A stretch of 64,000 nt of DNA from Wuchereria bancrofti (lineage: Eukaryota > Nematoda > Chromadorea > Rhabditida > Onchocercidae): the NCBI GenBank assembly GCA_005281725.1, contig SSBO01000009.1:9579795-9643794 (forward strand). Reading direction: 5' to 3'. The position numbers and the translations under genes are program-made. Shown here piece by piece: positions 12,697 to 25,700 of the stretch (within the stretch, counting starts at the first letter, position 1; each line of letters opens with the position of its first letter). The notes beneath the pieces were generated by a model. The model made no database searches. It was not told the origin of the DNA and saw nothing but the letters and a program-made list of their open reading frames with translations.

Positions 12697-15600
12697 ATGG
12701 GGGTCGATGCGGATGATCATTCGAAACAAAGACAACGCCGCTTACATGCTAACATAGCAAGAGCAACAACAACAGCAACAACAACAACAATACCAACAAC
12801 AACTGCACCAACAACAACAGTAGCAACAACAACAACAACAACAACAACAACAACGTCGCCAATAATTAGAATACAAGGATTGCCAAAAAGCAGTAGTTAT
12901 GATGAGAAGCGAGGAATTCTGCGAAGTCTTTCATTTCAGGTGAAAAAAATAGTTTAGAAAAATTGCTAAAAATTTGTTTAAAAAAATTTCAATTTTAATC
13001 AATTTAAAATTATCAAAGTTTATTCAACAAAATGTTGTTATGATATCTGATCAATCATTTCATGCACTCATTAAATTTTTTTCTTTTGTTTATTAAGAAA
13101 TTTGTTTTCATAACTACGTATAATTATCTATTAATAGTATCGTTTAATTAGTAGCTATTTATTAATATCAAATTAGCATAAGAGAAGCTAATACCTCTTT
13201 TAGAATGTATCTGCTTAATTTATTATTTCAGTGATAATTCAGAGTTTAATATCACAATCAATAATTTTGTCAATAATTGATTTGGAATATTATTAGTTAG
13301 ATTTATATTAAAAGACTGATTTTAATTAATTAAATTAATAGGAATTGCAAATAACTTTCATACATGCATTAATCCAATATAGGATTAATTAAATTTTGAA
13401 TAATTTTAAATGTTCAATGAAACAAGAAATGGAAAACAAATGTTATCGATGTATTTATTGATCTTTTAGAACGATATTAAACTTAATTAAAATGATAATT
13501 AATTAGAATTAAATAATAATTTAGTGGTGAAATTTTTAGTTTAGTACATCGTTAACTCGTGGCAGACGTAGATTAGCTGACGTATTCGACAGTTCAGATG
13601 ATGCTGACCAACAAGGCGCATTTGATTATCAAGGTTATAAGTCAAATCGTCTTGAATTAGCCATGTATTCATCAACATTTGGTGTTCAACATTATGGTAT
13701 TATGTTAAAACAAAATAAACGAAAAAATCGTACAGCAAAATGGAATAAACGGTATGATAATAAAATTATTTCGATATTTATATTTAAATTTTAAATTTTC
13801 AATTTAAGACTAATTTATCTTTTTTCTCTTTTTTTTGGGGGGGAAAAAAAAACAAACTTTTATAATTTTTCTTTTCTTTTCTTTTGCTTGTTATATTTGT
13901 TATTGTTGATTTTACAGTTTAATAAAGCAAATATTAAAAATTTTGTGCACTTAATTTGTTGGAGAAAAAAGTTAAAATTTTAAAATAAAAGACGGTTTTA
14001 TTTTTTTATGTTTATTTTTTAGGTTTTTCATACTCAAAGAATGTTTTCTGGTTTATTATAAAGTATCGGAGAAAAAAATATTTGAGAAAACAAGACGAAT
14101 GAGTCTACATCCAAAAGTATTCCTTATTATTAGTTATTAGTATTAGATTATAATTATACTTATAATTATAATTATAATACTGTTACTGCTTTTTTTTTAC
14201 TGCTTATTAATAATTAATGTAAATTATTTGGTTTATTTTCTTGAAAATTATTAAAATTGATAAAATTGAATTTATTTTAGGGAATAGTTCCATTAGTTGG
14301 TTGTTCTGTGGTTGCTGGTCAAGATCATGGACATAAAAATTGTTTACTAATAACACATACACAATTTAAATCAGCAATTATTGTTTGTGCACCAGATTCA
14401 AAAACACAAGAAAGTTGGCTGACTGCTTTACGTGATGCTACAAAAATGTTTGTAAAAATCAATTTGAAAATTTTGTTTTTTATTTATGATTTTTCAACAG
14501 GTTTATTCTGTACCACTTTTTAAATTTGGTAAATAAAATTTGAAAAAAAAAGGAGTTGTAATATGATGGTTTATTAAAAGTGACACACAAAAAAATTGTT
14601 ATAAGTAAAAAAATAAACAGAAAACATTATATTTTGTTAATTAATCTTATAATTTCATTACTTATAAGTAAAATTTGAGATATTTTTTATACAGTATTAA
14701 TTTTTAAATTTCTAATTGCTTTAATTATGAAATTAATTCACTGAGATAGCAAAAAATTTACGTAATATTTTTAATAGAAAATTTAAAAAAAAAAAGTTTT
14801 TTTGAAATTTAGTTTAAAATAATTTAATTTCAGTTCATATAAAAATACTACTTCATGGGAAAAATTAGTGAATGAATTAGAAAGTCGTGGTGTATTGCTA
14901 AGTGAAGAAAAGAAAATGTATGAAGAAAAATTATTAGCCGAATCGCAAGCACGCCAAGAAGAACATAGCCGATATTTGGTTCCATTAATTTTATTTAATA
15001 AAATTTTAATTCGAATTTTTTGTTTCTTTATTTAAAAAAATTTTTAATTTTGTGTTTTTTTTTTTTGTAATTTTCATTTAAAATAATTTATAATAATATG
15101 CACATAAATTCATTGGTAAAATTTTTGCATTTGTTAAGCTTAAGTTATTGTTTCCTTTTTTTTTTTTTTTTTTTTTTCTTTTAACAAAATTTTTCTTTTT
15201 TATTAAAAAAATTTGCAAAAAATAATATTTAGCAATAATTTTTAAAGAATAATTTTTTTTTTTTGGAAGATTTCAATGCGAACAATTTTAAATTATTTGA
15301 GCATTTATAAATGAGAAATTTTTCTTTGAAATGAAAAAATTTCAATTTGATTTTTTTTTTTCCTTTAAAAATATAGCATATAAACATGTAATACTGATTG
15401 AATGAATGAAACGAAAGAGGAAGAAATGTTTACAATAGTTTAAAAAAAAAAAAAAAATTCTTTTTGAAAAAAACTTAATGCAAACAATTAATCTTATCAT
15501 TTAATTTCATCGCCTTATCATCGTCATCTTATAGTGTCTTGAAAGAGCAAAAGATGAATTGGAAAAGGAACGCGAAAGATTAATTCGAATGACGAAAAAA

Positions 15601-18458
15601 TTAAAAGATGATTTGCAAAGCGTAAAAAAGTTAATTTATATTCAATTTTATATTTCATAATTATTTTTTTAATTTATCACTTGAAATTTAGATTTTTAGA
15701 CAAAATTTATTTTGTTTATTTCTAAAACAACCTCGAATTTTTATTTTTTCATCTGTTCATTTTATTTAATTTCGTTTATTCTTTTTTTTTCTCTTTTTAA
15801 TGAGATTTCGTTTAATGGGAATAATTTTTTTTTTTTTTTAATAGTGAATTGAAAATTACAAATGAAACGAAACGGACATTGGAACAGGAAAAAATTTCAT
15901 TAAATGCTAAAACTGAACATCTTGTCAGTAATATGCAGGTTAGTAATTGATCAAATTAAATTTATAAAAATTGAACAAAGGTCAAAATAGGAAAATGAAG
16001 GAAAAGAAGTTATGCATAAAAATTTTTTGGTAAATTAATTGCTAATATTATTATTTTGACAATTCAGTTGTTCGAACATTTTTTAGCAAGATGTAAACAA
16101 ATAAGTAAAATTTAATCAAATTATATTATAAATATTGTTAATAAAAATTAACAGAACAAAGTTGTAATAATTATTATTACTTAAAAAAGAGTAGAAGTAT
16201 ATTAGCATTAATATTGTAAACAAATTTAGCCATAAAATTTTCGTTTTTTCTGCAAAATTTAACGAAATTTTAAAATAAAATTAAAAATTTTAATAAAACT
16301 AATAATTTTATATGCGTACAAATATTTTGTAAAAATTATAACAGATATTTTTCCTTTTTTGGCTTTTTTCTTTGTTCCTTTCATTTGTCAAAAAAAAAAA
16401 AGAAAACACATAATTGAGAAATAACAAGAAAAAAAAAAAAACGTTGTTGTTGTTGCTAAAATTGCATAGATCTTAATCAGTTAATTAATTAAAAAAATCA
16501 TATTTTATTTTGAAATTACCTTCTTTAAATTACGACATTTTTATACAATTTAAAATTTTATATTTTGATTGTTTGTAATAAATTAATTAAATAATTAAGC
16601 AAAAATATCTATTCGATGCATTTCATAGTCGCTCAATTTGGAAAAATCAAAAATTGAAGAGCAAGTATCAACGATAATCAGAGAACGTGAAAAATTTTTA
16701 CTTGAAAATCAAAATTTATCAACTGTAACTTGTCAATTAAAAAATCGATTAATGGAAATTGAAACGAAAACAAGTTGTATTTTAGCGGAAAAGGAACGTG
16801 TTGAAGCAATGTATGATTATAATATTTCTTTCTTTCTTAATTCATTTTCTATTCATTATGTTAATAAAATTATTTTTTATTCTTTTTTGAAATTAATTCG
16901 ATTAGTTTAATTTAATTTATTTTATTTAAAATTTCATTTATTCAACAATTTATTGTTTACAATTCAGGCTTCGCTTGAATGAAAAAAAAACAATTGATTT
17001 GGAGAAGGAAAGAGAATATTATAATAGTCAAACAATGGAACTTTTAAATTCGCTGAAAGTAAAATTATTTTTTCTTTATTTCAGGATTTTTTTTATTTCT
17101 TCTTTTTTTGTATTTGAAAATGGTATAATTTATAATTTTATCATTTGTAATTAAAAAAAGTATTGCAAGGAAAATTGATTTTTTGATTTTTTAATTATTA
17201 ATAAAACAAAGAAAGAAAATTTTTTCAATTTTTTTCTTTTTGTATGTAATCGACTATTGTTTTATTATGCATAAAATAAAATATATCAAAAATATTTCTG
17301 TATAATTTAGAAATTTTTTATGTCAAATTTTATTTTCTTTTTTAATTAGCAATTTAAAAAGAAAAAAAAACTGATGCAATAATTTTTCATACACCAAAAA
17401 AAAGAGGAAAAAAAATAGAATTTATATTTCAATTTATATTTCGAAATGATAATCTTGAATATACAAACATAAATATATATATAATTCCAATTTGTATATT
17501 TTAATTTCATGTTCTATTTGATTGGTTATTACTTAACTAATTTATATTTCGAAATAATAATAATTTTGAATTTTAACCAAAAAAAAATTATCCGCAAATT
17601 TTTTGATAAAAAGAAATCAAGAAAAAAAGGAAAAAATTTTACAGGAAGTAAGCGAGCAACGTGATATAACAGAAGCTGAATTAAAAGATGAAGTAATGGC
17701 ACGAATAGGTGCCGAAAAGCAACTTAAAGCTGCCGAAAAAGCCTTGGAACATTTAGAAACAGCATTAAAATTAACTGGAGCACAAATGAGCGAATTACAA
17801 GAACATATTATGCCAGATGTTCATAAATTACGAGGTAAAAATAAAATTAGAATGAAAAATTAAATGATTAAAAAAAAATTTTTAATTTCTATCAAAAATT
17901 AAGTATAATTTGAAAAGTTTTAAAAAGATTTATTCCACTTTCTTCTTCCTTTTACTTTTTCGTCTTCTTTAATCTATTATTATACATATATTATAAGCTT
18001 AAAGTTTTAAATTATGTATATTACCACAAGCTTAAAATTTTAAATTATGAATTGAAAATAAAAATTTGAAATATATTAATGAAAAGAAAAAATATATATA
18101 TATTAATCGTTTTATATGAATTATTTTATTAAATAAATATTTTTCACATTTTATATTTATTTTGTATTTTGAAAAAATATTTTTTCTTTTTTCATTTCTT
18201 TTTTTTTTAGAATTTTTTGAACAATGTGCTGAAATTTCTAAAATGGATGCAAATCGACCAGTTATTATGCGAAATGCTATATACGCACGTCGTTCATTGA
18301 GACGTAGCAAAACACGTATACGTGGTTCATTTCGACGTAAATTAGCACCACTTAACACAATGCAACCATTAACAACAACTGAATATAGTGTTGCTGAAGT
18401 GATAAATTCGGAAGAACCAATAGCAAAAATTGAACCAAATAGTTTAATGCATTTATAA
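12697..18458 (+). CDS. PLEKHD1: PLEKHD1 orthologue: PH domain plus long coiled coil
   Basis: Exons by eye: 12697-12939, 13540-13751, 14023-14116, 14281-14447, 14834-14978, 15535-15629, 15845-15938, 16629-16810, 16968-17058, 17645-17834, 18211-18458. Phases join throughout to 586 aa; human PLEKHD1 is about 500. Residues 1-125 are a nematode-type extension with a Thr-rich tract. A PH domain spans about 130-240 (HYGIMLKQ, AKWNKRFFILKE, LHPKGIVPLVGC) and has the invariant Trp at 229. A charged heptad-rich coiled coil fills about 245-505. The basic C-terminus contains FFEQCAEISK and RPVIMRNAIYARR, matching the mammalian tail. A phosphoinositide-binding or scaffold role is likely from domains; the biological role is poorly known. 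An in-frame TGA directly precedes the chosen ATG. Another ATG at 12693, out of frame, opens an overlapping 7-codon uORF. The exon 5 donor (GTTCCA) is weak but phase supports it. Confidence 0.93.
12760..12858 (+). repeat. Coding ACA/GCA microsatellite in PLEKHD1 exon 1
   Basis: ACA triplets with scattered GCA, ATA, CCA and GTA variants encode the Thr-rich stretch at about residues 22-54 of the PLEKHD1-like protein. Repeat length is likely variable between individuals and would change protein length without shifting frame. Confidence 0.9.
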
Positions 18459-19747
18459 ATTACATTTATAATTGTATTAAATAGAAGAATTAAATTTTGA
18501 ATAATATTATTGTATGTAAAATAAAACTAATTGATTGATTTAAGTTATTAAATAAAAATTACATATGAATAATGAATATAACTTATTTCCTAAATCATGA
18601 AAAATAAAATAAAATACAGTATTTATGAGGAGTGAAATAATTAAATAGTCATAGATTTTCTTTTTTTTTTTTTGCTTTTTTCAATTAATAAGGAAAAATG
18701 ATTTAAAAAAAAAAGAAAAAATATTAAAGTAATGAATTAATATGCGTAGACCAAATTCAATTATATGTCTTCATGAATGAATGATTATTGCTAACTAGTT
18801 AAGCAGAGATCTTTCGTTTTTTTAAGCGATTTAAGAACTTTCAAACTTTCAAATCATTGCGTCGTATTAAACTTTCTTCCCAGCTATTATTCGAATTGAA
18901 GATAGGAATTTGAAATTCTTATTTTATTATCACTTTCTATCATCTTTAATTGAATTAACCATTAATTTCTTTGCATTTGTGTATGATAGATCCATGATAT
19001 AAACTATTTATTTTGCTAATTCAACTGTTACTTTAAATTAAATTTTGCAAATGCAAAACAAACATGAAAACATTTAAAAGTATGTTAATCACTTTCAATA
19101 ATTTTATCACATGTTCAGCATTTCGTAATCTTAGAGAAGTATGAAGATTTAACATTAAGAAAATATGGAAATTTTTAAATTCTATGAAAATATTATGAAA
19201 TTTAAGAAATAATGCCAGATGGAATAATGAAATGAAGTTTAATGCAAAATTATTTAATGACTTTAACTTTAGAAGTTCGAATGTGTCAACAACACAACTT
19301 TATAGAGAGCATCATAGTAATCATCAACAGGAATGGGCAATAAATGGCTATTTCGGCATGCGATTAAATTAATATCACGAGATATGTTATATTCACTGAT
19401 CAGATAAACTCAATAAAAGATGAAATTATTCAAAATGATACATTCGTCTATGAAAAACTGAAATAATCTTTAAATATGAATAGTAATAATAACAAAAAAA
19501 AAATGAAAATACCATTTAAGAAAACATTCGTGTAATGGAAAATTTAGTAAATAAAACCAAGTAAACAGGAGGAGTGGGAATTTTAAAGTATCGTAAAATA
19601 TTAAACAGTAAAATTTTAAGCTATTGTAAATAACAGTGCTGCAAATAAAAAACATGCAGAAATTTTTCTTGTCATAAAGGATTGAAATTTCCAGCAATTT
19701 CAATCAGAAAACAAAACCATATTTAGTATTAAAGATGGATATAAATA
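18459..19747. other. Convergent intergenic region between PLEKHD1-like gene and IDE
   Basis: The two genes converge here, so the region should hold both 3' UTRs. A plus-strand AATAAAA lies about 60 nt after the PLEKHD1 stop. No exon-like frame is visible. Confidence 0.6.
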
Positions 19748-22700
19748 TCACTGTTTATTAGCATCATTCTGCTCTCTTGAAATATGCTGATTAATATCTA
19801 CTGCTGGTTGCGGTAACGGATAAAGCGATAATCGAGACTTGAATATTTTTATATTCGTTATCCGTTCAGGCAACTGCAAAAGCAAATAATTCCGGATATG
19901 GGCAATGAATTTATGATTCCAGAAATATCAAAAAGACTTGAGAAAACGGAACAATTAAAATTGGTATAAAGTAAATATTTATTTTCATTGAATATAATGA
20001 ATTATGTCATTTGCAATTTGATTCACTAGTATACAGGTGAATGAAAGAAAGCTTACCTGTTCAGCATCACCGGAAGCATCACGTTCACGCTTTGAAACTG
20101 TATCTTCCGTTTCGGTATTAGCGTAAACCATTGCACAAAGTTTTCGTCTTTCCGAAGAATTCACCGCAAAGTGTTTGTCAAAATATTCAATAACATCTGC
20201 TTTGGTTAGCTTTCGTAATATGGGTACCTCAATATCATCTGAAAATGGTTTCATAGTGATAAAAAAGCATCCGATAAAGATTATAGCTTTCATCGTCACT
20301 TAATTTTTTTAAATGTTTTAAAAACAAACAAACAAACAAAAAAAACTCAAAAGATCGATTACAGTACTGAACAATATCAAAAATTTTCTAATTCTTCTGG
20401 GTAGAAATTTACACTTCAGAATTTTGCATTTCCGGAAATGAAAAATTGAAAATTAATTAAAGTACTTCTTTCGAATAAATAAAATCCGATATCAACTTCA
20501 GCCCAATAACGGCCTGCCTGAGCTTTCATTGTCTTTGGTTTTTCGAGACGTTTGGTTGCAAGTGCTTCAACGTTATCAAGAAATTCATCATCGGACATTT
20601 TTTCGAGATCGGACTGGAAAAACAAATCATATTTTGAGAAGAAATAAGCATGATCATAAAAAAAAATTATTATGATGTTAATCTCTACCCTGAATTTTAC
20701 GAGGAAATTTTCGATTCTTTCTACCATAAATTCGGGAATATGTTGACCCTGAATCAGTAATTCAATTCCTTGAACACCATTACTTCGCCTAGCTCCTGTG
20801 TGAACAATATAACCTGGAATTTTTCAGATTACAAAATATTATAAATCTGTGAATCTTGAAATAACCTTTCCGCTTCAAATCTTAAAATCAACACTTCTGG
20901 TAAGATTGAACTATATACAAAGAAATAAAACTGAATATATTATTAAATAAATGAAGTCAAAATTTTCCTTACCTAACTGTTCCGTTGTCCTTAACTGATT
21001 GAAAGCAGGTTCAGCAGCCAACTGCACGATTAATTCTAACAAGACATTTTCTCGAGTATCTTGTTTACCCGTTTGCATAAGATAATTGACTGATGCATTT
21101 GGATGTGTTGGTTGAAATGCTTTGTAAACGTACTGGCATCCTGAAATGGGAAAATATCTTACGTGCTTTTTAAGCTTGAATTTGAATTTTACAATTTAAA
21201 TCTTCGGAAAAAGTGGTAAATGTGGAGAGATGTGATTTGAGAGACATTATGCAATATAATTTAATATACAAGAAAATTCTTCAATCATAAAATATTCGAT
21301 GTTTCGATGACATATGCACGTTGTTGCTGAAGAATAAATAGTAGCATGTCATGCGTATAAACTTAACTAAACAATGAAAATTCTACCTTTTGGAATTTCA
21401 TGCTCTCTACATTGATCTAATTCACTTTCGAAAAGATGTCGAACATCTGGAAGTGCTTTGAACTTCGATACAACATCATCCAGAATTTTGGCAGACTCCT
21501 AAAAATCCAATTCTCACACTCTTCGAATTAGATCTAAAACAAAAGTCGGAAGAAAATTATCAGAGGAAAATTGATCCAGCAAAATGCTTACTTTTTCAGT
21601 GCTATTGCCGTAAACAAGGGCTTCAATTTGTAAAGCTTGTAGAGATTCATGCGCAAATTTCCGTAATTTTCCAACCTCACAATCTGAAATATTCCTTCAT
21701 CTTTCTGACAGTATTACTATTGTTGTTGTTGTTCTTCTTCTCATTATTACTATTATTATCATTATTATTATTACTATTATTATTATTATTATTGTTATTA
21801 TTATCATTATTGATTATTATCATTATTATGCATTATTCGATTTTTAATTCAAAAGAATAAAAACATTAAAAAACCATATAAAACATAAACTAACTCTCAG
21901 CGCAAGCTAATACTTCCTCCTTACTCCATTGACGGCTACCAAGCAATAATGTACTGTAGTAGTGAGCCTGCATATATGGTTGACTTTGACGAAAATTTCG
22001 CAAATTTCGGCAAAACGTTTCTTTCAATACCTTGTAGCGTTCCTCATCTTAATATCACAGTCAATTAACATGCTTGAAGCAAAATTAATCACCACCAAAA
22101 ATTTTCACATAATCTTATAGTTATTTAATAGCATAAAAAGACCAAAATCAAACGTAAGCTGATTTGAAACTTGGGAATTCAATTTTTTATTTCACTATTT
22201 TAATCTATCGAATGATGAAGATGCAATTCAAGATGATCCATATTCACCTCAGATTTTAACAATATCCAGCCCAAAAATTACCCGTTCAAAATATGCATAA
22301 AATGAAAAAAAGTGTGGCAGTAATTATTACCTGGCACAAAAGTGATGAATCGTTGAATCAAATCATTGATATATTTCGGCTGTTTCTCATCGTAACCTGA
22401 TACGTGTAAAGTAATACCATAAGATTGCAAATCGAATGATGATTTCAGACCAGCAAGATGCGCATTGTACGTTTCCTCACTGATAGCATCCTGAAAATGA
22501 GTCTATGAAAGAACCTACGGAATTTCCTTTAAATTCACACAGTTTCCTACAATCAAAAATGATTACTTTAAATTCTTCAGAAAGAAAACCACAGAAAAAA
22601 CATAAATATGTACAAGCACAAATCACACAATATAAGCACAATCAAATTTTTTATTGTTATTAAAAGCAAATATTCCAATGGTCATCCATTATTTCACCAA

Positions 22701-25700
22701 TTTTCATAAAAACAAAATAAAATTACCTGTAAGCAGATGACGAACATTGCAGAAAGATAGGAATTCAGCGGATCTGAATGCATCATCGGCGATTTGAAAG
22801 CTATCCGAGTGCACAATTTCGGTAGCTTGAAATCATTATCTTGCATAAACCATAATCGGCACCAATCGTTATTCACGACAAGATACGGTATTTTCCTAAA
22901 GATAACGAACTTTAAAGAATAGAATTTTCAGTGGATTTCTCGAAAAAAATACATTTTCACATTTTTTTTTTTGTAATAAATTAGCAAATTCAAGAATATT
23001 GCTTACTATTTTGAACCGATAAAAAAAGAACATTGGAATAGGCGAAACTGCACGAAACTTTTTTTTAACTATCCATTCAGTTGTTATCAATTTAGATTTA
23101 ATACATAAACCATAAATTAAAGTAATGTTTTTTTTTTTCTCACTTGGTTTCTTCCCGTGGTTTTAAGTCAAATTTGGTTGCAATGTATTCATTTTTGGCT
23201 GGTAAGCTGAGGAAATCTGGTATCTGAGTTAGTGCTTCATTGAATTTCGATAAAACTTTCTGCAATGAATATATATGCCTCAAGGAACTAACCAAACAAT
23301 TTTATCAATTAGCATTCATTTTACTTTGACGTATAAATTTTTCCACATTATGCAAATTTTCCCATTATCACAAATGAGGCTATTTTTATAAAACAAGATA
23401 AATAGAACAAACCTTGTCAATTTTTGTACTGCTATATTCTGTCCCGTACCATTTTTCTTTTATATTGTCCTCTTTGCCAGCATATTCTTGTGAAATTATC
23501 GCGTAAAGCATATTTTCGGGTTTAATCTCTTCGACAAATTCTTTTATCAAATCTGCAATACCCGTTAAAATCAAAAATAGCGTGAAATAATAATGTAACT
23601 TGCATGCAAGGCAATGCAAAAAGCATTTTCATGATTTTTCGTTTTTTTTCCCTTTTTAAAGTCAGATTCAATTATATATCCTTGAAAATATCAGAAAAGC
23701 AAAACACCTGGTTTGTACAAATCCATCCTATAATCTGCACAGATTATATCTTCGAATGGTATCCGTTGTAATTCCGAAGAAATCTGCGTGACATAATTTA
23801 GTGGACTTTCTTTGTCCTGTAACAATTATTTGGAATATTTACCGTTACATAAGTATTAATGATTGAATTGTGATAAAAATGATTAGCAGAAATTACAATT
23901 CAAATTTGAGATATCTGAAATATTACTAAGCAGACCATTGGAATGAAAAATCACAAAAATAAAAGAACATACCTTAAAACGAAATTTAATTTCTTGCAAC
24001 TGCTTCAGTTCATCAAATATCCATTTCAGTGGACCAGTTTGCTTTACTAAGCCTACTTCACTGAACACCAGCTTAACGATATCATCAGTATGCAGCAAAC
24101 CTTCTAGAAAAAAAAATTGTAATGTTTCAAATTCAAAATAAAAGTTACGAAACTTAATAAAAGGACACTAATTTGAATTAATTAACACTTATTGGTGAAA
24201 ACGAAGTTTCCATACAGCGAATTTGTCGAGTACGAAATATGTTTTTAGTTTGTCCGACTCTCAGAAATAATAGCAAAGAAATTTGCAAAAACGAACCTTC
24301 GCTTAGATCGACTGATACGCTGAAGTTACCAAAACCCCTAGCTAAAAGTCGATCACCAGCTGACAATGAATTAACCCAACCACGCCTTTTTAACTCAGAT
24401 AATAGTGATCCCGGACCTTCATGACCAATTAGATGCGCTGAAAAGTGCTTTTATCAGTAATGATACGATTAATAAGTTGCAAAAATTTCTGAACATGAGG
24501 TTCGACCTAAGAATATGAGACTAAATTTGATATTGTTGTAATTTAGATAAGTAATTTTCCTTCAGGTTTAATATTGCTTAAAGTATATGTTTGAAAGCAA
24601 ACCAAGAAAGTAAATAAACATCAAAATTTCTCATTCAATTTCGTTTATTCAAAAAAAAAAAAAAATTCTCATTCGTTTTATAATTCGAGAAATTAATGAA
24701 AGCGTAAGTATACGAAGCAATTAAATGAAAATGTCCACTATCATCGTGAATCGAATGCAAATAGCGTAGTTCTACAACTATTGCATGATCAACAAATTTT
24801 AATGGTTTTTTACTTAAAAAATTATGATGATGATGACAATTCAAAGATCAAAGTAGAAAATAATTGGACAAATCAAAAGCGATTGAACTCACAGACATAA
24901 TGGGCGGGCCAAGATCGGTAGTCATCTCGATAATCGCGAACTGGAAATGTCAGAGTTAAATATCTGAGGTCTTTCACAGGTACTAACTGAAAAAATATCT
25001 CGAATGAACCACAGGTGAATACTTGGACAAAATATTTATAGAAAAATTGTTAAAAAAAAAAACACTTTTCATTTCACATCGGACCATGCAATTAAAAGTC
25101 ATGGCAAGAATAAAGTCAAATAAAAGGTCCCAATAATCCATCAAAACCGCCTATTCATGAATATTACGATGGTCACTGATACAAAAGTCATACCTCAACT
25201 TTAACCCCTAACTGTTCCTCACCATACGGCCCTTCATTCCAGATTTTTCTTGATACATTCTTTTTTTCGATATTCCCAAAGCTAAGCGATGTAACCATTT
25301 GCTCCAGCTGATCCAGTGATTCCTTCCCCAAAATGGCGAATGACATTCTTGAAAAGTTTTGTTCGAAATCATTAGCACTTATTTGGTTTAGCATAGAATA
25401 AACACAAAAACAGCATCCTATTTCTTGTTAGTTTAATGTTAAATTGAATAAATGAAACTGACGAAACTTTTTAAGAAACAATATATATCTTTTTTTTGCA
25501 GCTTTTTCAGTCATTTCAAAAAGTGAGTTATGCTGCTGGTAAAAGTTAATTTATTACAAGTACTTATAGGATAAGGACTTACATGTCCGATGAGTAATAT
25601 GTCTTGTGAAATTCTAATAGAGCTTTACGTGGTTCAATTCCATTTTTCAATGCTTCAACCATAAGTGTTGTACGATTACCGGTACCAAATTTACCATAAT

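Noticed and set aside
20416..20465. Read-through of IDE exon 21 to a C-terminus ending ISGNAKF
   Set aside because: A GTACTT donor at 20465 links in phase to two further exons that match the IDE C-terminal domain.
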